Of a stretch of DNA of 64,000 bases, positions 18,141-29,063 are shown one piece after another. The notes below the pieces were generated by a model that saw nothing but the letters and a program-made list of their open reading frames with translations, did no database searches and was not told where the DNA came from. The stretch covers positions 552,091 through 616,090 of the forward strand of contig NZ_QUKD01000002.1 of the NCBI RefSeq assembly GCF_003480915.1, in the 5' to 3' direction. The translations under genes were made by a program, and so were the position numbers. Source of the stretch: Parabacteroides sp. TM07-1AC (GTDB lineage Bacteria > Bacteroidota > Bacteroidia > Bacteroidales > Tannerellaceae). Position 1 is the stretch's first letter. Each line of letters opens with the position of its first letter.

Positions 18141-18170
18141 CAAAGGTAGTGTTTTTTTTTATAAAACAAA
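18141..18170 (-). promoter_or_regulatory. Promoter of tRNA-Leu
   Basis: On the minus strand TTTG (18167-18170) and TACCTTTG (18141-18148) are separated by 18 bp, a near-ideal Bacteroidales promoter. It lies 43 nt upstream of the tRNA 5' end. Confidence 0.75.
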
Positions 18171-18251
18171 ATATCCGGCAATTATTTTTCGAGAATATTT
18201 TATCGTGACACCCTTTCATTTGAAAGGATACCACGATTATTTCTCCGGTAT

Positions 18252-18446
18252 TTATTCAACTCCCCACGAATAATTAGGTTCCGAGGACATTTCAAGAGTC
18301 ATAGAGCCTCCTTTCAATAGTTCAGAAGCCGGGAAACGGAAAGACTCTAAAGGCGTACAGAGGACTTGCTATTTCGTACACTGGCTCTGTACTACAACCT
18401 CCGTCCGTTTGGAAGAAGCAATCTTCTGCAATTCCGGCAAGTCATA
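18252..18446 (-). pseudogene. Decayed C-terminal tail of a GH92-like alpha-mannosidase
   Basis: Reading the minus strand in the frame ending at the TAA at 18252-18254 gives a tail containing ELLKGGSMTLEMSSEPN and then YSWG. This resembles the conserved end of GH92 exo-mannosidases, where KGG..L.F.M...PN..WG closes the protein. An in-frame TAG lies at 18369-18371, and the preceding segment (TEVVVQSQ) also fits that family loosely. No start, signal or catalytic domain remains. I read this as a remnant left by deletion. The recognition rests on memory of the family pattern, so it needs a search. Confidence 0.45.
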
Positions 18447-18496
18447 TTATTCCGATTGAGTTGTACAATATTCCGATTCTGTCCTCTGATACGCAA

Positions 18497-18526
18497 AAAG
18501 CCCCGCCGGATAACCAGCGGGGCTTT
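18497..18526 (-). terminator. Terminator of the first DUF6383 gene
   Basis: A 10-bp GC-rich stem (AAAGCCCCGC at 18497-18506 with its complement at 18517-18526) is followed on the minus strand by a short T-run. It lies 48 bp after the stop codon at 18574. Confidence 0.85.
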
Positions 18527-18573
18527 GTTGTATGTAACCTGTCAACCTAACGGTTTACCAGGAATTGTCCTAC

Positions 18574-21500
18574 TTATTTAACGATAGCTTTTACAGCTTC
18601 TTCACCGTCAACAGAAACAACCACGATACCTGCAGGAGCAGAGATTGTTACGTTGTCAGAAGAAATAGTCTGAGTAGCTACTGTCTGACCAAGGATGTTG
18701 CTTACAGAAACTTTCTTACCAGCAGCATTTGTGATAGTGATAACACCTTCACCAGCGATTACGCTAACTGTTGATGTAGAAACACCTTCGTTAGATGTTG
18801 CGAAATCTTCAGTATCTTCCAGGTTGAAGATCTGAGCCTGGTTGATAAGTTCTTTCATCTTATCGTCATCATCCTGGTGGTTACCGTTATCAACTTCGTA
18901 TTCAGCCAATACAGGAACTCCGTTGTGGATTTTCACCCATGCACCCTTGAATGATGCTACGTGTGATACACCTACCTTGTTAGATTCCAGTAAGAAATCT
19001 TTATGATCGTCGTCTGTGTAACGCAGAGAGAATGCATAGTTTTTGTGCAAGCCTGTCAGTTCTTTCTTTTCGAACTTGCTGGCATCGTACAGGTCACGAG
19101 GATCAAGAACACCGTCTTTATTCTTCAGATCAGCCAACTTCAGACCGTTCTTCAGGATATACAGATATTCATTTTCGCCATCTACCTGGTGAACACCTTC
19201 TACGAATCCAAGGCGAGTGTAAGACTGCCATTTGTAAACGTCAGGATTGTTCAACATGTTAGTACCGCCTTCGATAGAGTCAGTCAGATTGATCAAGAAG
19301 CTACCTGCCAGGTAACCGTTGTAATCAATTTCATGTTCGCAGTTCGGGTTGTAACCGTGAGTGTTACACCATTTGCCGTCTTTCACTGAATCCGGACGCA
19401 CAACAAACAGATACTGAGGCATACGGTCTGTAGAACTTACCACATAATCAGCATACAAAGCAGTTGTTTTACCTTCACCGATCGGTTTGATCTTTTCAGC
19501 AGTCATACCCAGGTAACCGAAACCCTTAACAACTTGCGGAGCGTTGCTCTGGTTGTTAGTATCTTCGAACAGATATTCAGCGCCAGTACCTCTTCCACGG
19601 AAGATGTTGATGTTCTTACCGATTTCACCCAGATCCATATATAATGGACGAGGATCAATATTGATAGAGAATGCTGTAGCTCTTTCCTGAGCCATGTTGT
19701 CAAGACGCAGGTAAGTCATATCACCCGGAGCATCTTCGCAGTTAGCCTGCATCCAACCGTTATTAACATCCAAAGTTGTACCATTGTTAATGTCAATCAA
19801 TACATAAGCACGAGTGTCAAGATCGCTATGCATGCGCTGGTCAGCCTTCAGATAGAATACAGCCAGTTTCGGATTTTCATCCGTAGCAGCAGCAGCTTCC
19901 TCTTTCGTCATAGCCTTGTAGTAAGGAGTCTTACCTTTCGGTTCAACCAGATATACATAAACCTTATCGTTATCGATCAAGTTTTTATCGCTAACTTTCA
20001 ATACATAACCGGTTCTGATCAACTGCGGTAAACCGATTTGAGCACCGTAACCGAAAGGAACATCAATAGCAGTACCATTAACGTCAAATACATTCTTAGC
20101 TTCAGTCAACTCATAAGTAGTAGCCTGACCTTCAGTCGGAGCAAAGCTCTTAGTAGCAGTTACATTCAGATACAAGTTCGGATTAGCGAACAAGTTATAG
20201 TTCAGATAATACTTAGTATAAAGCAGATCATCAGAAGTTAAATGTCCGTAACCATGGTAAACGCTAGTTGTAGCTTCACCGTCTGCAACAGTATTAAACT
20301 TATAGTTGTCAGTATGCAGTAGTTGTTTATCTGTGAAAGAATCAAAGTTCTGATTGATAAAGTAAACGCTACCATCTTCATTAGAATAAAGCTGACCTTC
20401 GTATACTTCGTCTGCATATTCACGGTTGTAAACAGCAACTGTCGGAACTAAACCGCAACCTGTAGTCTTAACAACCCACATAGTAGCCGGCATATCATTA
20501 TAATTCTGAACAGCTGTTTCAGCATCCAGCATCAGTTTACCAACGAAATTGTCAACAACATACTTTTCAGTTGCTACATCTTTGATGAAATACAAACCCT
20601 GATCAACTTTCGTACGAGTCAGATACTTGAAAGTTCTGTCTTTGAAATTAAACTTAGTCTGCAGAGAACCCGGCATATCATAACCATTCAACTCCGTGTT
20701 CTTAGCTGTAATAACAGCCTGATCGTCTGTCAAATAAGCGATACGAACAACAACTTCGCCATAAGTATCCTTGTTCAAATCAGCCTCAGTAGGCGTAGCG
20801 TCTACATGTATTGCATTTTCGTTATTGTTTGTAGAGTTAAATGCATAATCAGCATTCTGCCATACATCGCTAGTAGGATTCTTTGATAAAGCATTCATCG
20901 GTTCAACAACCAGACTATCCTGAGAAGGATAATAAGTAAATTTGAACAAGCTACGAGCTTCCCATGCTGCATCACTCATAGAAGCGACAGGTTTATCTAC
21001 ATCTTTAGGAAGACCTTCCAATAAAACCATTGGCAACTCTTTACTACTACTAGAGAAGAATTCTGTACCAACGCTCAGTACTTTATTCGTACCAGTTGTC
21101 AGATAAACAAAATGATCAGCATATAACCCTACAGCCGGATCATCAGAAAGACCTAATTTCTTTCTATTAGCTTCAACACCTACTGCAGTATTAACACTCG
21201 GGAAATCCGTGTCATTATAATCTTTTGCAGTAAATGCATTCGCTAAGAACGGGCTAACTGTTTTAGGAGCAACAGCAGAAGCAATAGTGAATTTTCCACC
21301 ATACTGGAAATCAACTACATTGTTCAGATCAGCCGCTTTCAAAACGATACCACCAGCTAATACAGGTTTCAACGTTACAGCATCAGTGATAGATACTACA
21401 CGGTCACCGGCAACTTTCTTAGAATATTTAACTGCGACAATTTCATCATCCTGGTTTTTCTGCAATACAACAACAGAATCCTGATTGTTAAAATAAGAAT

Positions 21501-22044
21501 AAACAGGAGCTAATTTGAAATTATCAGTCTGCACATCCGTTGTATACCAACTCCAATCTGTCAGACAACCTTCAAGAATACTTGTTGCTTCATCTGTGTC
21601 AGATGTTTTTTTCGGAGCATCACCATCAAATGCTGCTGCATTAACATGTGCATAAACCAGTTCAAGGTTTGTTTCTTTGTTTACAAAAGTATAGCTGTAA
21701 CCGCTAGTGAGGTCACCTTTTACCTTTATAGACCATAAAGAAGCATTGATAGGAGCATCTTCCACAGCAACCAACTTCAAATTCAATTCTCCGGTAGTGT
21801 AATTACGAGTCTGGATCAATACTTTTCCATCTGCATCTGCGTCTGTCAACTGATACAATTTGTTTGTATCAAAACGATTAACACCATCACCTGTTTCAGC
21901 GCTGGCAGTTGCAGTTGGGCGCAGTTCAATACCGTGACCAATTTCATTTACATTGGTATGTACGGCAGTTGTACCTTGCGCGAAAGCTCCAAGACTAGTT
22001 GTCAGCAGGGCGCCGACAAAAAGAGTAGAAAACTTTTTGTTCAT
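18574..22044 (-). CDS. Large secreted DUF6383 surface protein (paralogue 1)
   Basis: The start is the ATG at 22044 (MNKKFSTLFVGALLTTSLGA). The frame also opens at a TTG two codons earlier. The 1156-residue product has a classical signal peptide ending FAQ, a long region of beta-rich segments with no known catalytic motif, and a C-terminal domain of about 70 residues (VITITNAAGKKVSVSNILGQ, then APAGIVVVSVDGE and a VKAIVK end). The same domain and leader occur in the protein at 48756-51881. The composition (rich in Asn, Asp, Thr and Val) suits a surface array or fibrous protein. Several D(S/T)(A/I/L/V) motifs could be O-glycosylation sites in Bacteroidetes. An S-layer-like role is an inference. 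No inverted repeats flank its promoter. Confidence 0.85.
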   Translation of the reverse strand: MNKKFSTLFVGALLTTSLGAFAQGTTAVHTNVNEIGHGIELRPTATASAETGDGVNRFDTNKLYQLTDADADGKVLIQTRNYTTGELNLKLVAVEDAPINASLWSIKVKGDLTSGYSYTFVNKETNLELVYAHVNAAAFDGDAPKKTSDTDEATSILEGCLTDWSWYTTDVQTDNFKLAPVYSYFNNQDSVVVLQKNQDDEIVAVKYSKKVAGDRVVSITDAVTLKPVLAGGIVLKAADLNNVVDFQYGGKFTIASAVAPKTVSPFLANAFTAKDYNDTDFPSVNTAVGVEANRKKLGLSDDPAVGLYADHFVYLTTGTNKVLSVGTEFFSSSSKELPMVLLEGLPKDVDKPVASMSDAAWEARSLFKFTYYPSQDSLVVEPMNALSKNPTSDVWQNADYAFNSTNNNENAIHVDATPTEADLNKDTYGEVVVRIAYLTDDQAVITAKNTELNGYDMPGSLQTKFNFKDRTFKYLTRTKVDQGLYFIKDVATEKYVVDNFVGKLMLDAETAVQNYNDMPATMWVVKTTGCGLVPTVAVYNREYADEVYEGQLYSNEDGSVYFINQNFDSFTDKQLLHTDNYKFNTVADGEATTSVYHGYGHLTSDDLLYTKYYLNYNLFANPNLYLNVTATKSFAPTEGQATTYELTEAKNVFDVNGTAIDVPFGYGAQIGLPQLIRTGYVLKVSDKNLIDNDKVYVYLVEPKGKTPYYKAMTKEEAAAATDENPKLAVFYLKADQRMHSDLDTRAYVLIDINNGTTLDVNNGWMQANCEDAPGDMTYLRLDNMAQERATAFSINIDPRPLYMDLGEIGKNINIFRGRGTGAEYLFEDTNNQSNAPQVVKGFGYLGMTAEKIKPIGEGKTTALYADYVVSSTDRMPQYLFVVRPDSVKDGKWCNTHGYNPNCEHEIDYNGYLAGSFLINLTDSIEGGTNMLNNPDVYKWQSYTRLGFVEGVHQVDGENEYLYILKNGLKLADLKNKDGVLDPRDLYDASKFEKKELTGLHKNYAFSLRYTDDDHKDFLLESNKVGVSHVASFKGAWVKIHNGVPVLAEYEVDNGNHQDDDDKMKELINQAQIFNLEDTEDFATSNEGVSTSTVSVIAGEGVITITNAAGKKVSVSNILGQTVATQTISSDNVTISAPAGIVVVSVDGEEAVKAIVK

Positions 22045-22169
22045 AATCAAATAATTTAATTAGTAATAAAATATAAAGTTCTAATAAATCTATCTTATAA
22101 TAAAAATAAAGCTCGACAACGGATATCATTTAATCCCATCGGTGCATACTTCGCACCAAAAACATAGCA

Positions 22170-22177
22170 CAAAGATA
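22170..22177 (-). promoter_or_regulatory. -7 promoter box for the first DUF6383 gene
   Basis: TATCTTTG on the minus strand fits TAnnTTTG, giving a leader of roughly 120 nt. A small hairpin in the leader (GGTGC/GCACC, 22141-22157) could affect mRNA stability. The -33 region is weak. Confidence 0.55.
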
Positions 22178-22302
22178 CATATCTTTTTTAGTTAGACTAT
22201 TTTTTTGATATCTTTTTTTCCCTTTAACCTTGCTTTCTTATCCTATACCAAGCTTAAAAAGGACAAATGATAGGTTTTCACGTACAACCTTCATCATTCC
22301 TA

Positions 22303-23202
22303 TCAAACTATCCCGTGTTCCGACTCCCGTTTCCGGTATTCGGAAGGCGAGAGGCCCATCACTTTCGTGAAAGTACGCGAAAAGTAAGCGGGCTCTTCAA
22401 AACCAAGCTTAGTAGATATCTCATTCAGTTTCAAGCCAGTCAGTACAATATACTGGCAAGCCTTTTGGATCTTCAGCCGGATAAAATAACTGATCGGCGC
22501 CACGCCTGTTTCCTTTTGAAACAGCATGGAGAAATGAGACGGGGAATACTTGAAATAGGCCGCCAGCTGATCCAATGTAAGGTTTCGCTCGACATGCTCA
22601 TTCATATAATGGATCACCCGCGAAGCAAAAGAATACTCCTTATGGTTAGGCAAATTTATATAACGATACTGTTCCAGATATAAAAAAGAGGTAAGGAACA
22701 TATAAAGACACATGGAAGAATAAACCATATATTCCTTTATATACCCCATCGAGAAACAGGCATATATCTCCTCGAACAATTGTATCCGATCCTGGAGACG
22801 TGAATATTCCCCCGGAAGGATCGATCCGGGTATAGGAGTGGACGGCAGAAACTGGTCACTCAGTTCTCCCATAAAGTGAACCCAATAAATAGTCCACGGA
22901 TCAGTCTCCGAAGCACCGAAAGAATAAGGAACATTCGGGGGAATAATAATGTATTGGTTCTGCCTGACGGGATACGTCTTTCCATGAACCGTATACCAGC
23001 CCTCCCCTTCCGTACAGTAGATAAGCATGGCATAGTTGCATCCCTTATCCTTTTGTACGTAATGGTACTTGACTTTCGGGAAGAAACCGATCTTACGGAC
23101 ATACAAATTGCCTATAAGCGGTTCGCGACTATACATTTCAAGCAACTCGTCCGGCAAAGAGACGAATCGTTCTCCTTTGAATCCTTCTTTAATCTTTATC
23201 AC
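22303..23202 (-). CDS. AraC-family transcriptional regulator
   Basis: This is a 299-residue regulator starting with GTG at 23202. No in-frame ATG precedes it and a -7 box sits 29 nt upstream. The N-terminal cupin-type sensing domain (EGEGWYTVHGKTYPVRQNQY, then PPNVPYSFGA and TIYWVHFMG) resembles AraC-type sugar sensors. The C-terminal double helix-turn-helix is complete (LTLDQLAAYFKYSPSHFSML, then LNEISTKLGFEEPAYFSRTF). It lies on the same strand upstream of the first DUF6383 gene (258 bp gap with its own promoter), so control of that gene is possible but not shown. Confidence 0.9.
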   Translation of the reverse strand: MIKIKEGFKGERFVSLPDELLEMYSREPLIGNLYVRKIGFFPKVKYHYVQKDKGCNYAMLIYCTEGEGWYTVHGKTYPVRQNQYIIIPPNVPYSFGASETDPWTIYWVHFMGELSDQFLPSTPIPGSILPGEYSRLQDRIQLFEEIYACFSMGYIKEYMVYSSMCLYMFLTSFLYLEQYRYINLPNHKEYSFASRVIHYMNEHVERNLTLDQLAAYFKYSPSHFSMLFQKETGVAPISYFIRLKIQKACQYIVLTGLKLNEISTKLGFEEPAYFSRTFTKVMGLSPSEYRKRESEHGIV

Positions 23203-23230
23203 TATACATTATTATATATGTAAACCGCAA

Positions 23231-23238
23231 CAAATATA
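23231..23238 (-). promoter_or_regulatory. -7 promoter box of the AraC regulator
   Basis: TATATTTG on the minus strand. The GTG start lies 29 nt downstream, which supports that start codon. Confidence 0.55.
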
Positions 23239-23240
23239 AT

Positions 23241-23278
23241 AAAAAAACGGCCACTTCCTTTTTCGGAAGCAGCCGTTT
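23241..23278 (-). terminator. Terminator of groESL
   Basis: A long stem (AAACGGC.CTTCC paired with GGAAG..GCCGTTT) with a run of seven T on the minus strand, 24 bp after the groL stop. Confidence 0.85.
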
Positions 23279-23301
23279 ATAATTTATCTTATGGGAAGAG
23301 A

Positions 23302-24957
<1,656 letters not shown>

Positions 24958-24975
24958 TTATTGTCCGTTAATGAA

Positions 24976-25245
24976 TTAGATAATAGCTAAGATATCAGAC
25001 TGACGCATGATCAAATACTTTTCACCGTCCAGTTCGATCTCTGTTCCTGCATACTTTCCGTACAGTACAGTATCGCCACTTTTCACAACCATTTCTTCAT
25101 CCTTTGTTCCGTTACCTACGGCAACAACTTCACCTTTTAAAGGTTTTTCTTTTGCTGAATCAGGGATAATGATTCCGCCAAGTGTCTTTTCTTCTGCTGC
25201 AGCCGGCTTGATAAGCACTCTGTCTGCTAATGGTCTAATGTTCAT
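24976..25245 (-). CDS. groS: Co-chaperonin GroES (Hsp10)
   Basis: This 89-residue protein forms the heptameric lid of GroEL. The N-terminal [13 protein letters not shown], the mobile-loop region [19 protein letters not shown] and the roof-region acidic turn are intact. It is the first gene of the groES-groEL operon. No CIRCE-type inverted repeat is visible upstream. A Bacteroidales promoter lies at 25328-25358. Confidence 0.98.
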   Translation of the reverse strand: MNIRPLADRVLIKPAAAEEKTLGGIIIPDSAKEKPLKGEVVAVGNGTKDEEMVVKSGDTVLYGKYAGTEIELDGEKYLIMRQSDILAII

Positions 25246-25327
25246 CTTTGATATATTTTTAATGTTAATAATATTATGTTTTACTATGAATTTCTAATTC
25301 ACGTTTACTCCTATGCGAAATCTGTGC

Positions 25328-25358
25328 CAAATTTACTGACAGGAAAAAGACTGACAAT
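25328..25358 (-). promoter_or_regulatory. Promoter of groESL
   Basis: On the minus strand ATTG (25355-25358) and TAAATTTG (25328-25335) are 19 bp apart. The leader would be about 75 nt. No CIRCE element overlaps it. Confidence 0.6.
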
Positions 25359-25499
25359 TTTGCATAAACAGACCGGTAGATACACCGACATGACTGACAG
25401 GATGACTATACATTCCGCCCTCCATGCTTCCCGACTAGAACAAAAGTAGCAGTATGGTAGTTCATAAGTAACCACCTTTTAACCTAAAGCTAGTAATAT

Positions 25500-26930
25500 T
25501 TAGTCTATCTGCAGCGTGGCAAAGGAATGCGCAGGCAGTACGGGTTGGTAAACACGACCGTCGATTTCGACAGATACCTGGCGGTCTTCATTCCCCTCGT
25601 TTGCCAAAGCGACAACTATACTTTTATCGGGATTGACAAAAGCCATCAGATTGCTGTACCGGCCGGTGGTTTCGAGCTTCCGGGCACCGGGCTGAACGTA
25701 ATGGCTCAGATGTTTCATGACATAATATTCGGGGGTATAACGGAAGGTTTTCGTATCGGGATCGACAACGACCAACGAATTTTGCGCCCATCCCCAACGG
25801 CTGATGCCACCTTTGTCGAGCGAGATATTCCAGTACATATATGCCGAGGCTCCGTTATCCAGGTAATGACGCATCAGGTTCCAGGAATAGACGGCACCGC
25901 TCCAGTCGTTCTTACCGTCGCCGCATTCCTGCTCCGTCTGGTAGAGTTTCATAGCCGGATAGCGTTCGTGGATTCCTTTGATGGCTCCTTTCCCCGCCCA
26001 TTGGAAACCGACACCGCTGATATATTTTCCGCTTGCCGGATCAGTCAGGATAGTATCGACCAGGGCTTCGTTGGCACGCTCCATGGTTCCGAACATGACT
26101 TTGACATCCAGCTCCTTCATAGCCGGACCGAGGTAGTTGCCGACAAAGTTAGCCAGCGAGGCAGCCGTCCAGCAACAGCTGGGGAATATCTGTGCCGAGT
26201 TAAATTCGTTCTGCGGCATGACGGCAAAGATGTCGATGCCTTGTTCGCGATAAGCTTCGATGAATTTGGAGAAATAAAGGGCGTACGCTTGCAAGTAAAG
26301 CGAATCCTGGATAAACATGTCCGTGCCTTCGTAACCGACTTTATCGGCAGGCAGGCCGTTGCGGTATTTCTCGTTATAGGCTTCGCCGGTATAGGCGGAG
26401 GCGTAATGCTTATTGTGTTTCATCCAGGATGGAGGACACCAGGGGGAAGCCCAGATACTCAGACCGGGATTGTATTTTTGCGCACCTTTGATGAAAGGGA
26501 TCAACGTCTGCTGGTCGTTGGCGATGGTGAAATATTGCATGTCGAAATCACCGTCGGTTTCGTTGTACGAGTACCAGTCGCGGGAGAAGTCATTGGCTCC
26601 TACCGGCATACGGCAGATGGTAAAGTTTGCCCCTATCTCGGGGAAGAAGAGTTCTTCGAGGATTTCTTCACGGACTGTCGGGTCGAGTTTACTCAGAGAG
26701 ATCCAGCCCAGTTCGTTGAAACAGGCACCGAAGCCGTCTATCTTTTGGAGTTTCTTTCCGGTATGGACAACGGCGTCGATGTCGGGAATGGTATCTACAG
26801 AGGCCGATACCAGGTCGGGGCGTTCCACCCATTGATCGTTTTCGGTCGTTGTCACCCACGATGCACGCGGTTGGATAGTACAGGCCGAAAGACATAATGC
26901 GAATGTGAGAATTAATTGATATGCTTTCAT
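25500..26930 (-). CDS. GH30 family lipoprotein (glucosylceramidase-like)
   Basis: This is a 476-residue predicted lipoprotein (lipobox LSAC, Cys17). The TIM barrel carries the GH30 signatures: KIDGFGACFNELGWISL near the start, MPQNEF with the acid/base Glu242 and YQTEQECG with the nucleophile Glu333. A C-terminal beta-sandwich follows, ending SFATLQID. GH30 enzymes act on beta-glucosidic, beta-xylosidic or beta-1,6-glucan links, and the visible motifs do not settle the substrate. It is a single gene between groESL and hisS, and its upstream region carries an inverted repeat. Confidence 0.9.
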   Translation of the reverse strand: MKAYQLILTFALCLSACTIQPRASWVTTTENDQWVERPDLVSASVDTIPDIDAVVHTGKKLQKIDGFGACFNELGWISLSKLDPTVREEILEELFFPEIGANFTICRMPVGANDFSRDWYSYNETDGDFDMQYFTIANDQQTLIPFIKGAQKYNPGLSIWASPWCPPSWMKHNKHYASAYTGEAYNEKYRNGLPADKVGYEGTDMFIQDSLYLQAYALYFSKFIEAYREQGIDIFAVMPQNEFNSAQIFPSCCWTAASLANFVGNYLGPAMKELDVKVMFGTMERANEALVDTILTDPASGKYISGVGFQWAGKGAIKGIHERYPAMKLYQTEQECGDGKNDWSGAVYSWNLMRHYLDNGASAYMYWNISLDKGGISRWGWAQNSLVVVDPDTKTFRYTPEYYVMKHLSHYVQPGARKLETTGRYSNLMAFVNPDKSIVVALANEGNEDRQVSVEIDGRVYQPVLPAHSFATLQID

Positions 26931-26958
26931 GATAAATAAGGATAAACGTGGTATCTAA

Positions 26959-27078
26959 GTTTGTAAACGGCACACAGATGACGCGGATTGAGCAGATGAC
27001 CACTGATTGTTATTATTAATAAATACTTTATCTGTGTCAATCCACCTAATCTGTGTCATCTGCGTGCCATTTACAGAC
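26959..27078. repeat. Imperfect 24-bp inverted repeat of the CAGATGAC type
   Basis: The arms 26959-26982 and 27055-27078 match with three mismatches around GGCACnCAGATGAC. A second set (GGATTGA..CAGAT) lies inside. The sequence recalls an interspersed intergenic repeat seen in many Bacteroidales genomes. It fills the gap between hisS and the GH30 gene. Confidence 0.65.
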
Positions 27079-27098
27079 TTTTATCACCGGCTTTTTTA

Positions 27099-28454
27099 TT
27101 AGAACCGGGCGATCAGCTCTTCCACAGTGACAGGGACCTGTTCGCCTGTGATCATATTCTTCAGGTTGATCTTGCCTTCGTTCATTTCCGTTTCACCGAC
27201 GATGGCGACAAACGGGATTTTCTTCGTATCGGCATAGCCCATCTGTTTCTTCATCTTGGACGCTTCCGGGAATAACTCCGTACGGATTCCGGCAGCACGC
27301 ACTTTCGAGATAATCGGCAACAGGTAGCTCTCTTCCGTGGCTCCGAAGTTGACAAACAACAGCTGCGTTGTCATTAATGAATCGGCTGGATAGAGATCCA
27401 GCTGGTTCAGCACGTCGAAGATACGGTCTGCACCGAAAGAGATACCGACACCCGACACACCGTCCATGCCAAATACGCCGGTCAAGTTGTCATATCGTCC
27501 GCCACCGGTGATACTTCCGATCTGTACGTCGAGGGCTTTCACTTCAAAGATGGCTCCGGTATAATAGTTCAGTCCGCGCGCCAATGTCAGGTCAAGTTCC
27601 AGTTCGGCACGCATAGGCAGCTGATCGATACGGTCGAGGATGAAGGTCATTTCTTCAATACCCTTCATGGCGATCTCAGAGGTTGCCAGCTGCTCTTTCA
27701 ATACAGCCAGTTTCTCACGGTTGGTTCCTGCCAGCATGATGATCGGCTGCAGGCGGGCAATGGCATCTTCGGTAAGGCCTTTCGAGCGAAGTTCTTCGTT
27801 TACATTGTCCAGGCCGATCTTATCCAGCTTATCGATAGCTACGGTTATATCGACAATCTTATCTGCTTCACCAATGATCTCGGCAATACCGGATAAGATC
27901 TTACGGTTGTTCATCTTGATGCAAACGCGGATACCGAAACGGTGGAATACCTCATCCATGATCTGGATCAGTTCCACTTCATTGATCAGCGAGTCGGAAC
28001 CGACCACGTCACCATCACATTGGTAGAATTCGCGATAACGTCCTTTCTGCGGACGGTCGGCACGCCATACAGGTTGTATCTGATAACGTTTGAAAGGGAA
28101 TGTTATGTCATTGCGGTGCTGTACCACGTAACGGGCAAAAGGTACGGTCAGGTCGTAACGCAGACCTTTCTCGCAGGCTTTCACGCCAAACCGTACGGCA
28201 TTGCGTTCCAGCAACTCCTCATCGGTGATACCTGAAAAGCAATCTCCTGAGTTTAATATCTTGAAAAGCAGTTTATCACCTTCCTCACCATACTTGCCCA
28301 TCAGGGTCGACAGGTTTTCCATGGCTGGGGTTTCTATTTGCTGAAATCCGTACAGATGATATACTTCACGAATCGTATTGAATATATAATTACGTTTCGC
28401 CATTTCTTCAGGCGAAAAATCTCTGGTACCTTTTGGTATAGACGGCTTCTGCAT
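27099..28454 (-). CDS. hisS: Histidyl-tRNA synthetase
   Basis: The start is the ATG at 28454, giving a 451-residue protein beginning [20 protein letters not shown]. The frame is open 30 codons further, but a -7 promoter box at 28522-28529 lies inside that extension, so the shorter start is preferred. Class II motifs are visible: motif 2 ([27 protein letters not shown]), the HisRS signature [10 protein letters not shown], and motif 3 around GISFGADRI. The anticodon-binding domain occupies the last 100 residues. It charges tRNA-His in the cytoplasm. Confidence 0.97.
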   Translation of the reverse strand: MQKPSIPKGTRDFSPEEMAKRNYIFNTIREVYHLYGFQQIETPAMENLSTLMGKYGEEGDKLLFKILNSGDCFSGITDEELLERNAVRFGVKACEKGLRYDLTVPFARYVVQHRNDITFPFKRYQIQPVWRADRPQKGRYREFYQCDGDVVGSDSLINEVELIQIMDEVFHRFGIRVCIKMNNRKILSGIAEIIGEADKIVDITVAIDKLDKIGLDNVNEELRSKGLTEDAIARLQPIIMLAGTNREKLAVLKEQLATSEIAMKGIEEMTFILDRIDQLPMRAELELDLTLARGLNYYTGAIFEVKALDVQIGSITGGGRYDNLTGVFGMDGVSGVGISFGADRIFDVLNQLDLYPADSLMTTQLLFVNFGATEESYLLPIISKVRAAGIRTELFPEASKMKKQMGYADTKKIPFVAIVGETEMNEGKINLKNMITGEQVPVTVEELIARF

Positions 28455-28521
28455 ATATCGTTTGCTCTTGTTTATCGTCGGAGCTAACCGACTTTTATCT
28501 ATTAAATTATTATTCGGAATG

Positions 28522-28529
28522 CAAAGGTA
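28522..28529 (-). promoter_or_regulatory. -7 promoter box of hisS
   Basis: TACCTTTG on the minus strand, 68 nt before the ATG at 28454. The -33 region is weak. The box decides the start codon of hisS. Confidence 0.6.
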
Positions 28530-28626
28530 GGTATTTTGTTTCAATTTCGTAGTTTTCCGGTTAAGTTGATTGTTTTACCGGTTTCTTTTTATTACGTTTG
28601 TAGCATAATCAAAAGATAACAAGACT

Positions 28627-28833
28627 ATGAAAAAGAAACAGAAGAAAGCGTTGTATGGCGAGCTCGGTAGTTTTTTCACCGATTTAGCCAAATATATCAT
28701 TACTGGGGTAATTGTTTCCACCTTATTAAAAGATTTTGGAGACTATACCATCACTATTTATTTAAGTGGAATTATCGCAGTTGCCGTCTTTCTTGGACTA
28801 GGCTTGCGATTCATAAAATTAAAGGAGGAGTAA
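28627..28833 (+). CDS. Small two-helix membrane protein (DUF6722-like)
   Basis: This is a 68-residue protein with a basic start (MKKKQKKALYGELGSFFTD) and two membrane helices (about 22-40 and 46-63). It resembles the small Bacteroidales family DUF6722, named from memory and so uncertain. The function is unknown. A second membrane peptide gene starts 2 bp after the stop behind a strong ribosome-binding site, so the two form an operon closed by a terminator. Confidence 0.7.
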   Translation: MKKKQKKALYGELGSFFTDLAKYIITGVIVSTLLKDFGDYTITIYLSGIIAVAVFLGLGLRFIKLKEE

Positions 28834-28835
28834 TT

Positions 28836-28949
28836 ATGACTAACATTCTTTTAGCATTTTCAATTCCTATGATATTGGCAATCGTAGCCTTTATTTGGTC
28901 TCTCTATATCGAACGAAAATTCAGTCAAGAGAAGAAAAAGAAGAAATAA
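28836..28949 (+). CDS. 37-residue single-pass membrane peptide
   Basis: The product begins MTNILLAFSIPMILAIVAFI, followed by a charged tail ending in KKKKK. The ATG is preceded at 28823-28828 by AGGAGG, an unusually strong Shine-Dalgarno for this phylum, located inside the end of the upstream gene. A terminator begins one base after the stop. The signal, spacing and terminator together support a real small gene. The function is unknown. Confidence 0.65.
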   Translation: MTNILLAFSIPMILAIVAFIWSLYIERKFSQEKKKKK

Positions 28950-28950
28950 A

Positions 28951-28994
28951 AATAGCTGCCCGAGTCATTTTGAATGGCTCGGGCAGCTATTTTT
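28951..28994 (+). terminator. Terminator of the small membrane-protein operon
   Basis: A long stem (AATAGCTGCCCGAG..CATT with its complement, one G-U pair) closes on a short loop and is followed by TTTTT on the plus strand. Confidence 0.85.
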
Positions 28995-29000
28995 AGTGGG

Positions 29001-29059
29001 TGCAGCAGCCAGTCCCTATTCACTGCAGCAGCCAGTTTTATCCGCTGCCGCAGTCATTT
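29001..29059. repeat. Degenerate tandem repeats of TGCAGCAGCCAGT
   Basis: Two exact copies (29001-29013 and 29024-29036, period 23) and one decayed copy (near 29047) follow the terminator. A related set with period 22 occurs at 45572-45627. Confidence 0.6.
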
Positions 29060-29063
29060 CCGT

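Noticed and set aside
22045..22302. Upstream region of the first DUF6383 gene checked for inverted repeats
   Set aside because: Only a small leader hairpin and direct TATCTTTTTT-like repeats are present; no arms flank the promoter.
25527..26897. 456-codon open frame on the plus strand opposite the GH30 gene
   Set aside because: Antisense to an intact GH30 enzyme with catalytic motifs; the antisense protein has no recognisable domain or start signal.
29001..29059. Repeat cluster considered as a CRISPR array
   Set aside because: The units are only 11-13 bp with about 10 bp between them, few in number and without cas genes.
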